NCBI RefSeq assembly: GCF_001761485.1
Contig: NC_090773.1
Coordinates: 2,170,001-2,234,000 of the forward strand
DNA from: Yarrowia lipolytica
Lineage: Eukaryota > Ascomycota > Dipodascomycetes > Dipodascales
DNA: 64,000 nucleotides
Direction: 5' to 3'
Under the pieces are notes generated by a model, which worked only from the letters and a program-made list of their open reading frames with translations, searched no databases and was not told the DNA's origin. The position numbers and the translations under genes are program-made. Shown here one piece after another: positions 1-11,077 of the stretch (its first letter is position 1; each line of letters begins with the position of its first letter).

Positions 1-761
1 GATTGTTTCAGACAGACAGACAGATAGAGAGAATGACGCAGAGACCGACTCAGACAACTTCAGACAGACAGATCAACAAACTACAGATCTAACCAATTAC
101 TCAGTCCTCATACTCAAAGCGATCATCTGTGAGATTTCACCATAATCCCCGGTTGATCGGTGGGCTCTGGAGAAGAGCCAAGATAAGACACATATCCTCA
201 GACACAGTGACAACGAGCTGGAGAGTGAACAGCTATGATACACGGTGTGATCAGGCTGGATCGTGATCTACTTCCGTGTCCATTATCACATCATGTCATC
301 GTCTTCTCATCTGGATCAGTTGGTTTTGGGGTCCCCAGTTGATTGAGCTTTTCTCCAAGTCCCTGTTGCGCTTTCGTGCCTGCATCCTCTTGTGCAAGTC
401 TCTTGTGCAAGTCTCAGATTGTCCGTCGCGCGCAATTCCTGATGTCTCAGAGACTCCAGATCTCACTCAGAGCCTTGCTGGTTTCATCTGCGGATTGAAC
501 CCAAGTCTATCTCTTTGTCGACTCATGTGCTATGCCCAATGTCTTTTGAAGCCTTATCTCGTTCCTAAATGTGTTCTCTCGAGCTAAGACTTCACTCTCA
601 ACACTTGTTGACCCCCAATGACGCTGTGCATTAATAGTGCGCTCGTTACTGAGCTCATAGATGATTGTTGTCCACGCTCAGAATAGAAATACAGCTTCCG
701 TGCAATTGCTGGACGGGTTCGTGTTCTTTTGTCACGCACAACCATTCATTCACTAACCCAG
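1..761. other. Region upstream of GCN1
   Basis: No convincing gene. A short GACA-type tetranucleotide run lies at about 9-25. A 103-codon open frame at 276-587 starts at a non-ATG codon and has no coding character. The last nine bases (753-761, CTAACCCAG) are a textbook Yarrowia branch point plus splice acceptor ending exactly at the GCN1 ATG, so part of this region may be a leader intron. No GTGAGT donor is present. The nearest candidate is GTGAGA at 129-134, which would give a long intron, so the donor is unresolved. Confidence 0.6.
753..761 (+). promoter_or_regulatory. Putative splice acceptor (branch point plus AG) at the GCN1 start
   Basis: CTAACCCAG sits immediately before the ATG at 762. 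A CTAAC branch point two or three bases from the AG is characteristic of Y. lipolytica introns. No consensus donor was found upstream, so this is a one-sided call; it could be chance. Confidence 0.4.
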
Positions 762-3700
762 ATGTCATCCACCAAAGACCGGCTGGAGTTTTGGAAGGAA
801 CAGCAAATGCTCCTGTCCTCTCCCGACTCCCTTCCGTCTATCCTCAGTGCTCTTTTTCAGACTATTCCACACTACTCCGACCACGTATCGAGGGACGTGG
901 TAGTCGACACGTGGAAACTGCTGCTAAAGGAACACCCTGCCGCCCTTCAAAAGGTTGTGCCCGTGCTCGCCAAGCAGTTTGCCATCTACAAAAAGTCCTC
1001 CACAAACAACCTCATGGTGCTGCTGGAGTGGACCAACTACTTTGTGTCCTTCTCCCTGACCAACGCCGGGTCCGAGCTCAACGACTTTGTCTTCAAGGAC
1101 CTCATTTCCATGCAGGCCGAGCTCGTGGACCTGTGCTCAGCATGCAACCGGGAGCGAATGGCCAAGAGCGCTCTGAGGCAGACCCGAGCCGCGTTTGCAG
1201 CCTGCATCACAGCTAACGGAGCTCTGACCAAACTGCTGAACGTATGCCTCCCAGGCACCCCCACGTCTACGGCTCTGCTGGGCTGTCTAGCATCTGCATG
1301 CGCTGAAAATGCTCCTCAAACTTTTGAGCAGCTGGATCTTTCAGCCTACTCGCAGTTTTACGGCGCCAACGTGCTCGGCGCCAAGGTTCTGCCCTGCAAA
1401 AACGCCACCAAACAGTTTTGCACGGGATACTTTGGCAACCTGTCTCGTGACCAAAAGTCCAAGGTCGCGGCTGATATCTTTGATGCCACCAAGAAGTCGA
1501 TTCTGAGGTCTCCCGAGTCTGTTCTCGAGTACGCAATTCCCCTGTTGCTAGAGAGTCTCGATAAAGACGATGAGTCAGCAAAGAAGCTGGTTGACGGCAT
1601 TTCCGCTTCCCTGGTCACATGTCTCAAGTCTTCCAATCAGCTCACTCGAGATGGAGCTGTCACATGCATCGGAGTGGCCTGTGCTATCTCTCACGAGACC
1701 CTCTACTCCGAGTTGGCCAAGACTGTGTCTAAGGTGACTGTGTTGGAGCAAAAAGTGGCCTATGGAAACGCTATTGCTGGCTGTCACGTGACCGATCCTT
1801 CTCTGTCTGCCGCCCTTGCTCCTGTGGTTACCAAGGAGAAGAACGAGATTGCCCTGACTGCTCTGTCACGTGCCTTTTTGGTCCACTTTTCCCCTGATCA
1901 GGCTAAGACTCTCTCTTCTGGACTGTCTGACTCCAACGCTGGCGTCGTCAAGACCTGGGTTCTACAGCTGGTCAACTTCCCCCAACACGCTGAGCACGTG
2001 ACAGGTGAGCTGGAGAAGATTCTCGCTTCTTCCACCATCGTCAAGGGTGCGATTTCTGGTCTTGGAGCTGTTTACCTGCTCACCAAGGCTGGAAAAGCTG
2101 TAAAATCTGACAAGGCTCTGGAACTGGCTCTATCTCCTCGAGTGTACACCAAACTCAGTGCAGGCGAATTTGTCACTGGTTTCAAGGCTCTGGAGTCGCT
2201 GTTCAAGGAGGTTAACCCTGACAATGCCCCCGACTTTGGTAAGACCATCTTCTTCTATGCTTATGGCGACTCCGAGGTCAAGGTGGACGTTGACTGCTCT
2301 AGATTGGTTGGTCCCGCTCTGAGGAGCAATTACTCGGATGGTCTGGCTGGGGCTGTCATTTCTGGAATTTCTGACACCCACGTCAGCGAGAGAAAGTACT
2401 CCAAGTTGCTTTACTCGCTGTTTAGTGCCGAGAACAACTGCGACAAGGCTCTTGTCGATGGGCTAGAGGTACTGTGTGGCGTCGGACTGTGGATTGAGTC
2501 CGTTCTGGGAGCATCTCGAGACCCCCGAAAGTTGTTGTTGGACAATGAGAAGCATGTCAAGTCGATTCTGTCTTCGGCTGCCTCCTCCAACCTCTATCCT
2601 ACCATCGCTACAGTCTGTTTCATTGCTCCTGACGTCTTTGCTGGTGAGGTTGCCGAGCAGTTCTCTGTTTCGAACCTCTCCTGTGTCACCACTGAGGCCG
2701 TGACCATCTTCAACACTCCCGCTGACGAACTGGCTTTCGATATCAAGCGAACGGAGCGTGTGGCTCACAAAAACTCCAAGGAATACCAGGACAAGCTGTG
2801 GGAAGAAAACCTCAAGAAGGAGCTCCAAAAGAAGAAGGGTGTTGTCGAAAAGCCAAAGTACACCAAGGAGGAACAAATCAAGGTAGACGAACAGATGAAG
2901 AAGGAGGCAGAAATTAGAACGGAGGTCACCGCAGTCGCAGATCACGTGACCCGGCTCATGGGCATCATTTCCGCCCTCTCCAAGGAAGCCATGACGGTTG
3001 ATAACGGCAAAGAAACGTGGTTTGGACCGGCCATGACGCTCATGCTCGAGCTCCTCAGACACCCCAACGTGGATGTGCTTTGTTCCAGTCACGTGACCAA
3101 GACTCTCACGGACATGTCTTGGATCACCAACGACAAGCTGGGTTCCATTAGACCCTTCCTGGCCGTCTGCCTGCTCAGAATGTATGGTAATCACGTGAGC
3201 GAGGACCTCCAGAAGGAGTCACGTGACTCTCTCATCACGCGGGTGCTGTACAAGATTCATTCTGTGGCCATGTCTTCTCCTCTTGACGCTATTTCTCTGA
3301 TTTTCGTGCTTCCCATTGTCTTGTTTGTGCTCAAGAACCAGTCTCGTGACAAGGACGTGGCTGAGGAGCAAACGCATCTTGCCATTGAGATTGTCACTTG
3401 TCACACCTCTGCTTTTGCCGACGTGATTACTCCTCGATCTGAAATCATGAGCGCCCTCATTCAGCTCATGAAGAGCACTCCCACCAAGGCCAAGCTTGCT
3501 CGTGAGTGTCTGTACTCTGTGGTTGAGCACGTGGCTCTGACAATTACGAAACCCGAAGAGCACGTGTTGCTGAGTAACCTGTTCACTGGAGACACTGGTG
3601 TTCGTCATGCTATTCTGGAGGCTGTTGACGCTCATCTCACTCTTGATGACTCCTCTCCTGAACTCTACGTGACCTGTTTCGATGTGGACGACGTGAACCG

Positions 3701-6700
3701 AGAACTTGCCGAGCAGATTTACTCCGAGAACAAGCTCTGCAAGCCCTCTTCTTCTGTTCTTCTTCCCTTCCTGGCTGCTGAGTCGTCTTCTCTGCGCCTG
3801 TCTTCGGCACGTGCCTATGCTGCCACTGCCGAAGCTGACTCCTACAACCAGCTCATGGCCTACATTATCGAGGCTTCTGTGCCCATTCCTCCTACCCTGG
3901 ACCAGTACGGAAAGCCCAAGAAGGGCGAGTCTGCACGTGACCAGTGGGAAGCTCGATGCGGAGCTGGTCTAGCTGTGCACGAGATGGCACCTGGCATGTC
4001 TTCCGAGCATGTGATTTCGTTCATTGAGTTCCTTGTCGAAACCGGCTACTCTGACGTCAACTCTGACGTCCGACAGGAGTTCAATGATGCCGGTCTGGCT
4101 CTTGTTGATCAGCATGGCCTCAAGAACGTTGAGGAGCTGATGAAGATCATTCAGAACCGACTCAACAAGGCGTCTAACGGCTCCGAGAGCGATGACCACG
4201 TGATTTCGTCTTGTGTTGTTCTGTATGGTGCTCTGGCCCGCCACCTGGAATCTTCAGATTCCCGTCTGCCTGTCATCTACGACCGAATGTTGGTTGCTCT
4301 AGATACTCCTTCTGAGTCTGTGCAGTTCCGAGTCTCCGAATGTCTTTCTGGACTGGTCAGCAAGATGGACAAGAAGGCTAGAGATGGCTACTTGGACCAG
4401 CTCACCGAGAAGCTTCTTTCTGACTCTTCTCTCGCCATTCGACGAGGAGCAGCATATGGTATTGCTGGTCTCGTTAGAGGAGGCGGAATTGCTTCCATTG
4501 GAGAGACTGATCTCATGCGAACCCTGACAGATGCTATGGAGAACAAGAAGTCGTCTGCCGCCCGTCAGAGTGCCCAGTTTGTGGTCGAGACTCTGTCGAT
4601 GGCACTCCAGCGACACTTTGAGCCCTATGCCCTGCAGCTCATGCCTCTGGTGCTTGCTGCTCTTGGTGATCCCGTTTTCGAGGTCCGAGAAGCTACCAAC
4701 GATGCTTCTCGTCAGGTTATGAAGCACACCACTGCCTACGGAGTGACCAAACTCATTCCCATGGCCATTGAAAACCTCAACCTCACTGCTTGGCGATCTA
4801 AGAGAGGAGCTGTGGAATTGCTCGGTAACATGGCCTACCTGTCCCCCCATGAACTGTCCACCAACCTGTCGCTAATTGTCCCCGAGATTGTGGCGGTGCT
4901 CAACGATACGCACAAGGAGGTGCGGGCCGCGGCTAACAGCTCTCTCAACCGGTTTGGTCACGTGATTTCCAACCCCGAGATTCAGGCTCTTGTTCCCAAG
5001 CTCATTGGTGCCATTGCCGAGCCTGAGAAGACCGAGGTTGCTCTGGACGGTCTGCTCAAGACCCAGTTTGTGCATTACATTGACGCTCCCTCCCTCGCTC
5101 TCATTAGTCACGTGCTCCAGCGTGGTCTTGGAGACCGATCCGCCGCAGTCAAGAAGAAGGCTTGTCAGATTGTTGGCAACATGGCCATTTTGACTTCGGC
5201 TCAGGACATTGCACCTTACTTGCCCGAGCTGACTGTTTCCCTGGAGACCGCCATGGTCGATCCCGTACCTGGCACTCGTGCTACTGCTGCCCGGGCTCTG
5301 GGTTCTCTTGTCGAGAAGCTGGGCGAGCCTGCGTTCCCTGATCTGGTCCCTCGACTTCTTTCCACTCTCAGAGACGAGTCTCGAGCTGGAGACCACCTTG
5401 GTGCTGCCCAGGGTCTGTCTGAGGTTGTGTGCGGTCTGGGTCTTCGAAAGCTGGAAGAAATTCTGCCTCAGGTGATCAAATCCTGCGCTTCCCCCAAGAA
5501 TCACATTCGAGCTGCTTTCATGCCGCTGATGATCTTCCTGCCTGCCACCTTTGGCAACTCGCTGACCCCTTACCTGTCCCAGATCATTCCTGTGATTCTT
5601 TCTGGACTTGCCGATGATGTTGATTCCGTCAGAGACGCTTCCCTCAAGGCTGGTCGGCTCCTGGTGTCCAACTTCTCCAGCAAGTCTGTTGACCTGCTGT
5701 TGCCCGAGCTTCTCGTCGGCATGTCTGACTCCAACCACCGAATTCGACTTGCCTCGGTTGAACTCATGGGAGACCTACTCTTCCAGCTCACTGGTCTCAC
5801 CAAGAACGAGCTTGATGAGTCTGATGATGTCAACGCAGGCCAGGCCCTGCTCTCGTTGCTGGGACAACAGACTCGAGACACTGTTCTGGCCAACTTGTTT
5901 GTTTGTCGAGCAGATACCTCTGGACAGGTGCGACTTGCGTCGATCGAAATCTGGAAAGCGCTGGTGGCCAACACCCCTCGAACTGTCAAGGAGATTCTTC
6001 CCGAGCTCACCAACCAGGTGGTTACCCGGCTGGCTTCTCGGGACCACGAGCAGCGAGAAATCGCCGCCTCCACCCTCGGAGAACTCGTCCGACGAGTCTC
6101 GGACTCCCTGCAGCAGCTTCTCCCTACTCTGCAGACCAACCTCGACAACTCCGACTCTGACCAGAAACAGGGTATCTGCATTGCTCTCAAGGAGCTCATC
6201 GTCTCCTCCTCTAGAGACCAGCTGGACGCCCATAAGACGACCGTTGTTCACATTCTGCACGAGACTCTGACCGACTCGTCACGCGATGTGCGTTCCGCTG
6301 CCGCCTCTGCGTTCGATGCCTACAACGAGATTATGGGAAACTCGGCTGTCGACGACATTCTCCCCAAGCTGCTGTTGCTGCTCAAGGAGCGTCCCGAGGC
6401 TGCTCTGGCGGCTCTCAAGGACATCATGCAATCGCGAGCCAACTCGATTTTCCCCGTTGTGCTGCCCAAGCTGCTGTCTCAGCCTATTTCCGTCTTCAAC
6501 GCCGAGGCCCTCGCTTCTCTGGCTCCTGTTGCTGGCCAGACCCTGCTGCGACGACTTCCCCAGGTGGTTGGCAACCTTGTGTCCGCCATTATCAGCGCGC
6601 GTGATCAGAAGGACGACGAACGAGCGTCTGCTTTGTTTGACTCTCTTGTCTCCATTTTCCTGTCGGTGTCTGACGAAGGAATCCATTCACTCATGCAGCA

Positions 6701-8252
6701 GCTCAAGTCCATGGCCAAGGACGAGGACTCGGCCGTGCGAACACTGCTGTTCGAGACCCTCACACCCTTTTTCAAGGACACCCAGTTGGATCTTTCTGCT
6801 TACTACATTGACTGGGCTGAGCTGTGTATCTATGGTCTTGACGACGAGTCTGTTTCTTCTGCTGCCAAGAGCGCTCTGGAGACTCTGGTCAAGAATCTGT
6901 CCAAGGAGGAGTTGGAAACCCTCTCCAAGCCTGCTTATTCCGCTCTCGCCAACACCTCCATCCCCCTGGCCGGTATCAATGTGCCCAAGGGACCCGCCTG
7001 TATTCTCCCCATCTTCGTGCAGGGTCTCATGTACGGTACTTCGGACCAGCGAGAGGCCTCTGCCAACGGTATGGGATGCATTGTAGAGCGAGTTGACGCG
7101 TCGCTGCTCAAGTTGCACGTTACCCAGATCACAGGTCCCCTCATTCGAACCATTGGAGAACGGTTCCCGGCCTCTGTCAAGGTGGCTATCGTTACAACTC
7201 TCAACCTGCTCCTCAAGAACTGCTCTGCTTTCCTCAAGCCTTTCCTGCCCCAGCTTCAGAGAACCTTTGCCAAGTGTCTCAGTGATACCGGCTCTGAGCG
7301 ACTGCGAAACGAGGCTGCCGAGGCCCTGGGTACCCTGATTACCCTGCAGTCCCGAGTGGATCCTCTGGTCAGCGAGCTCGTTACCGGAGTCAAAAACTCC
7401 ACCGACGAGGGCGTCACCAACGCAATGTTCAAGGCTCTGCAGGGCGTCGTGTCCAAGGCCGGCGGCCAGATGAGCCAACAGTCACGGGATCTCGTTTTTA
7501 ACCTCGCCGATGAGGTCACGGGACTCGACAAGCATGTGTTGGCCAAGATGCTTGGAGGTCTAGCTAAGGTCGGAGACGCTTCTGTGGTCTATGAGGTGTC
7601 CCAGAAGGTCAACAACAGCGAGTTTGGCGCCTATGTGCTGAATGAGCTGCTTGTGGCCCAGGCTGGCGATGAACGTGTGTCTACACGTGACCTCCCCGAT
7701 GATTCGCCTGATTACGTCACTTCTACGCTCGAGTTGATGAAGTCCGAGACACCTGCAGTTTCCGATGCTGCCACTCTAGCCTGTGGAAAGCTGCTGCTGG
7801 CTTTCGGCGGCCTGCCGTTTGAGATCACAAAGATTCTGTTGACTCAGCTGGCTCAGAACATCACTGCACCGGCCTCTTCGTCTTCCGACACTCGACGTCT
7901 GGCACTGGTGGTGCTTCGTACTGTTGCTAGACAGCAGCATGCGCTTACCAAGCCCCACGTGACTCTTCTTGCTACTTCCACGTTTGCGTGTGTGCGAGAA
8001 ATGGTCATTCCTATCAAGCTTGCTGCTGAGAAGGCGTGGTTGGCTCTGTTCGACCTGGTTACTGGTTCCACAGAGTTTGACAAGTGGTTTGGAGAGGTGC
8101 AGTCGGAGCTGCCCAACAACGGACGGTCGATTGGCGACTACACTAAGCGTGTTGCCATGAGACTGGCCCAGGCTGAGCGAGAGCGACTGGAGGAGGGAGG
8201 AGACGACATGGAGAGTGATAAGCGGGAGGACGAGGCGGAGATTTGGGAGTAG
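762..8252 (+). CDS. GCN1: GCN1, HEAT-repeat activator of the Gcn2 kinase
   Basis: The 2496-residue protein is close to the 2672 residues of budding yeast Gcn1. In the family, Gcn1 binds translating and collided ribosomes in the cytosol with Gcn20 and passes the uncharged-tRNA signal to Gcn2, which phosphorylates eIF2alpha. The sequence is a continuous alpha-solenoid of HEAT repeats. The most conserved, eEF3-like part starts near residue 1227 (RRGAAYGIAGLVRGGG) and runs to about 1700 (for example EVREATNDASRQVM and RSKRGAVELLGNMAYL). A Lys/Glu-rich charged helix lies near residues 680-725, and the C-terminus is acidic. I chose the ATG at 762 because the in-frame extension upstream has no ATG (it opens with TTG) and because 762 directly follows a splice-acceptor-like CTAACCCAG. 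The gene may therefore have a leader intron or a very short extra first exon. The coding sequence holds 17 CACGTG hexamers, far above chance. Confidence 0.95.
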   Translation: MSSTKDRLEFWKEQQMLLSSPDSLPSILSALFQTIPHYSDHVSRDVVVDTWKLLLKEHPAALQKVVPVLAKQFAIYKKSSTNNLMVLLEWTNYFVSFSLTNAGSELNDFVFKDLISMQAELVDLCSACNRERMAKSALRQTRAAFAACITANGALTKLLNVCLPGTPTSTALLGCLASACAENAPQTFEQLDLSAYSQFYGANVLGAKVLPCKNATKQFCTGYFGNLSRDQKSKVAADIFDATKKSILRSPESVLEYAIPLLLESLDKDDESAKKLVDGISASLVTCLKSSNQLTRDGAVTCIGVACAISHETLYSELAKTVSKVTVLEQKVAYGNAIAGCHVTDPSLSAALAPVVTKEKNEIALTALSRAFLVHFSPDQAKTLSSGLSDSNAGVVKTWVLQLVNFPQHAEHVTGELEKILASSTIVKGAISGLGAVYLLTKAGKAVKSDKALELALSPRVYTKLSAGEFVTGFKALESLFKEVNPDNAPDFGKTIFFYAYGDSEVKVDVDCSRLVGPALRSNYSDGLAGAVISGISDTHVSERKYSKLLYSLFSAENNCDKALVDGLEVLCGVGLWIESVLGASRDPRKLLLDNEKHVKSILSSAASSNLYPTIATVCFIAPDVFAGEVAEQFSVSNLSCVTTEAVTIFNTPADELAFDIKRTERVAHKNSKEYQDKLWEENLKKELQKKKGVVEKPKYTKEEQIKVDEQMKKEAEIRTEVTAVADHVTRLMGIISALSKEAMTVDNGKETWFGPAMTLMLELLRHPNVDVLCSSHVTKTLTDMSWITNDKLGSIRPFLAVCLLRMYGNHVSEDLQKESRDSLITRVLYKIHSVAMSSPLDAISLIFVLPIVLFVLKNQSRDKDVAEEQTHLAIEIVTCHTSAFADVITPRSEIMSALIQLMKSTPTKAKLARECLYSVVEHVALTITKPEEHVLLSNLFTGDTGVRHAILEAVDAHLTLDDSSPELYVTCFDVDDVNRELAEQIYSENKLCKPSSSVLLPFLAAESSSLRLSSARAYAATAEADSYNQLMAYIIEASVPIPPTLDQYGKPKKGESARDQWEARCGAGLAVHEMAPGMSSEHVISFIEFLVETGYSDVNSDVRQEFNDAGLALVDQHGLKNVEELMKIIQNRLNKASNGSESDDHVISSCVVLYGALARHLESSDSRLPVIYDRMLVALDTPSESVQFRVSECLSGLVSKMDKKARDGYLDQLTEKLLSDSSLAIRRGAAYGIAGLVRGGGIASIGETDLMRTLTDAMENKKSSAARQSAQFVVETLSMALQRHFEPYALQLMPLVLAALGDPVFEVREATNDASRQVMKHTTAYGVTKLIPMAIENLNLTAWRSKRGAVELLGNMAYLSPHELSTNLSLIVPEIVAVLNDTHKEVRAAANSSLNRFGHVISNPEIQALVPKLIGAIAEPEKTEVALDGLLKTQFVHYIDAPSLALISHVLQRGLGDRSAAVKKKACQIVGNMAILTSAQDIAPYLPELTVSLETAMVDPVPGTRATAARALGSLVEKLGEPAFPDLVPRLLSTLRDESRAGDHLGAAQGLSEVVCGLGLRKLEEILPQVIKSCASPKNHIRAAFMPLMIFLPATFGNSLTPYLSQIIPVILSGLADDVDSVRDASLKAGRLLVSNFSSKSVDLLLPELLVGMSDSNHRIRLASVELMGDLLFQLTGLTKNELDESDDVNAGQALLSLLGQQTRDTVLANLFVCRADTSGQVRLASIEIWKALVANTPRTVKEILPELTNQVVTRLASRDHEQREIAASTLGELVRRVSDSLQQLLPTLQTNLDNSDSDQKQGICIALKELIVSSSRDQLDAHKTTVVHILHETLTDSSRDVRSAAASAFDAYNEIMGNSAVDDILPKLLLLLKERPEAALAALKDIMQSRANSIFPVVLPKLLSQPISVFNAEALASLAPVAGQTLLRRLPQVVGNLVSAIISARDQKDDERASALFDSLVSIFLSVSDEGIHSLMQQLKSMAKDEDSAVRTLLFETLTPFFKDTQLDLSAYYIDWAELCIYGLDDESVSSAAKSALETLVKNLSKEELETLSKPAYSALANTSIPLAGINVPKGPACILPIFVQGLMYGTSDQREASANGMGCIVERVDASLLKLHVTQITGPLIRTIGERFPASVKVAIVTTLNLLLKNCSAFLKPFLPQLQRTFAKCLSDTGSERLRNEAAEALGTLITLQSRVDPLVSELVTGVKNSTDEGVTNAMFKALQGVVSKAGGQMSQQSRDLVFNLADEVTGLDKHVLAKMLGGLAKVGDASVVYEVSQKVNNSEFGAYVLNELLVAQAGDERVSTRDLPDDSPDYVTSTLELMKSETPAVSDAATLACGKLLLAFGGLPFEITKILLTQLAQNITAPASSSSDTRRLALVVLRTVARQQHALTKPHVTLLATSTFACVREMVIPIKLAAEKAWLALFDLVTGSTEFDKWFGEVQSELPNNGRSIGDYTKRVAMRLAQAERERLEEGGDDMESDKREDEAEIWE

Positions 8253-8684
8253 CCAGTGAGCCAATGTACGAGACAGTCTTGCATCTACGACTAGTCTGTG
8301 ACTCCCAGGAGGAAAAAGGAGGATTTTGTGTTATTTTTATATTTGAATTGAAATGAATTGTATTGATTGATTGGAGCTGTAATCCTCAAGAGGCGGTTAG
8401 GAGAGTCTGGGTGGTTAGGAGAATCTCAATGGTTTCTTGTGTGGATATGGAGCCGGATTTGTAACAGATTCAGGGGGCTTGGTAACCTCGCCCTTGTAAA
8501 GCAGTCTTGATGAACGTCTTGCGAGAAATCCCAGTATTAGTTTCAGTATTCGTTTCAGCCTCGTGAGAAGTGCCAGACAGTCTTGGCCTTAGTAACTTGG
8601 TCTCAATTCCAACCATAATAAGGGTCTTGCTTTCAATTACCGTGGGTCAGGTGGTGTGGGTGTGTTTGATAGGAACACGGGTGG
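8253..8684. other. GCN1 3' region
   Basis: AT-rich sequence at about 8331-8375 is consistent with 3'-end processing of GCN1. Nothing else is recognisable. Confidence 0.5.
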
Positions 8685-10249
8685 TCAGGGTGACGTCGGT
8701 GGGGTTACATGAGTCGAGTTCACAGTTAGTGACGTCTGGGTGGTGGTAATAATAGTGGTAGATTCGGAGCTCGTGGTGTTGGCTGCAATGGGGGAGGCAG
8801 AAGCGGAAACTGGGTTGTCAGTTGAACCAGCAGAGGTGTCGTCTGAGACCAGCAGAGGTTGTACCAGACGTGCTTGAACTGGAAGAGACATGCACACCCT
8901 CTGAAGTCACGTTTTTTTGTAGCGACAGATGCAGATTACCAGCCGGCTCGGAGTCTGATTCAGAGATAGTCTCTTCTGCTCCAACCAAGCCTCGATCTCG
9001 ACAATAGTGCCCAACAGACAGTAGCTGCAGCGCGGCAGACTTGTTTTCGACAGGTTCAATGGTGGCAACTATCGCTTCAAGCTGACCCAAAGAGTCACGA
9101 CGTTGTTGTTGAGATCAGAAGCCGTATCTCTCTTGAGAAGACGTCGTTTAGCCCGAGTATTTGCCAGCAGCTCGGCTATAAGACTCATAATACAGTCTAG
9201 AAAAGCCGAGACGCTGGTGACGAGAGATTGGAGCTTCTGGGAGTCGTTCAGGAGCAACGTGGATGACAGTGAAATCGAGTTGAGTGAGTGGTGTAGCGGG
9301 AGAGAGAGTTGAAGAGGGTGCAGCGGGCACCGATGGAGCAGGCGTCCGGGAAGGAACAGGAGTCCGGTGGGAAGCGCAGATTTCCATGGATAGGTGACAT
9401 GGCACAATTTGCTTTTCTGGGTGGCTAGATAACCACGGGCACTTCTTCAGGTTTTGCGGGGAATCTCTTCAGGTATTCCTGCTGCCCATGTGGCTTCCTG
9501 GGCAGCCCAATATAAGTAGGCCTCCAGAACTGGTTGCCGGAAGCTGTTCTCGCTAAATGGAGGAATTCTGGGACTCGGGTGTTTCCTATTGTAGAACCAG
9601 TTGTAGGAAGCAGCGACCGGCTCAGGGTAGTAGGGAGTAATGACATTCTCCAGCTTGCTGGTCCACAGTATGCAAAAAGAGAAGTACATGTACATACTGT
9701 AGTCAGCACGCACCTGCTGAAGTTTGAGCATCCTCCTCGGCATAATAGGTGATCATGGATCTCTGGAACTCGGTCTTGGTGCTGTTGGGATATCTCATCG
9801 ATTTTTGTTGAAAACCTGCAACAGGGGTTTCTTGAAGAATGTCCGCTTGAGTGCTGGTACAATAAGTAGTGATAGATCCTTCTTGTAGATGAACAGCTTT
9901 GCCGTGGTGAACTCCTTTATTCTCGATGATTCAACCAGAAAATTAGGACGGAAATACCCGACACGACGCGTCGAGAAACCAATCTGTGAAATGCCTGGGT
10001 GAAACGCTTGGGCAGTCTGGCCAGAATAGAAAAGCAGCCATGTTCCAGCAGCTGTCCTGAAGTATGATGTCTCCGACGAATGGGAGATTATAGAAGCGAT
10101 TTCATGGCTGACTCAGGCACAACGTGCATCGAAAGAAGAGGAAGGGTAGTGTGGTAGTAGTAAGTCTCTGTCAATCGAGTAAAAACGCCGTAACAGTTTC
10201 CGATGTGCTTCGGGATCTAGTCAAGGAGAAAAGTGGGTCGTTGAATCAT
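8685..10249 (-). pseudogene. Decayed protein gene of unknown family
   Basis: On the minus strand, coding-like open pieces follow one another in different frames. They lie at about 10249-10091 (interrupted by a stop after ten codons), 10112-9795 (105 codons without an ATG), roughly 9880-9715, 9743-9447, 9407-9069, 9090-8818 and 8897-8685. The pieces have protein-like composition: the 10112-9795 piece contains STRRVGYFRPNFLVESSRIK, the 9743 piece contains ENVITPYYPEPVAASYNWFY, and the downstream pieces are Ser/Thr-rich. I looked for introns that would join them. There is no GTGAGT donor on this strand between 8260 and 10340, so decay by several frame changes and stops is more likely than splicing. 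I do not recognise the family, and no zinc, helicase, transposase or transmembrane signature is visible. A spliced gene with unusual donors is the alternative. Confidence 0.5.
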
Positions 10250-11077
10250 CGTGACACTAGAAGTTCCCATTCACAGCTTTCAGGCATCCAGTTCCCCTAG
10301 ATTCACTCCGAGCACGTTTTCTCAGCAGCTCAAATGCAGATAGAACTCGCTGTTAACGTGTACCAAGTACATTGGGATAGCCCACCCACTGTTTGTATGA
10401 ATCTGACAAACTCAGGCTTCAATTTGCGGCACAATAGCGCTGGACTCATGGGAAATCTCCTGTGTCAAACGCTTGACGTTATGACAGCTGGGGAACAGGT
10501 ATTTGGGGCATTAACACAAAACGTGGTATCATCGACAAAACGCATAACCTCCGTCCATGACGCTATTGCAAAAGGGTCTCTGCTGTTGTCCTGTTGTTTG
10601 GTGTATCTACCTGGTTAAGATGAAGAGATCAAAGTCAATTAAACCCCCACTAAACTCTCAGTTCGGTAAACTGGAACAGTACAAGTACAGTAGTTATTCA
10701 CAGGTACCGGTATTTTTTGATTTAGGAACAGGAGACGGTGATAATATCCGCCCTTCTTAGGGAACACTGATGGTCACCCCTTTTTTTTTCTCTTCTTTTT
10801 CTTTCTTCTCTCTTTTTTTTCTGTCTGTTTTTTTTTTCTGTCTGGATTGTTTTTCTGTTTTTTTTTCCCCTTTATTTTCTTAAAGATCACATTCCCCAAC
10901 TAAATTATCAACCAACCTCAACTAAAATATACGTGATATTAACAAAGTATTTCTTGATGGACCATCGGGCTACAAGTGTAACATCGTGCTTGCTCAGCAT
11001 ATAAATTGCACCATTAAATCACATCCTTAAATCACATATCACTCTCAATCTAAACAACATTGCCGCCATATCCACTG
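10250..11077. repeat. Gene-free spacer with a polypyrimidine tract
   Basis: Between the decayed gene and the end of the monooxygenase gene. About 10777-10880 is almost pure C/T with long T runs and CTGTCTG interruptions. The rest is unremarkable, and a 94-codon plus-strand open frame at 10334-10618 shows no family features. Confidence 0.6.

Noticed and set aside
276-587. 103-codon open frame upstream of GCN1
   Set aside because: Starts at a non-ATG codon, has no features and lies within a possible leader intron.
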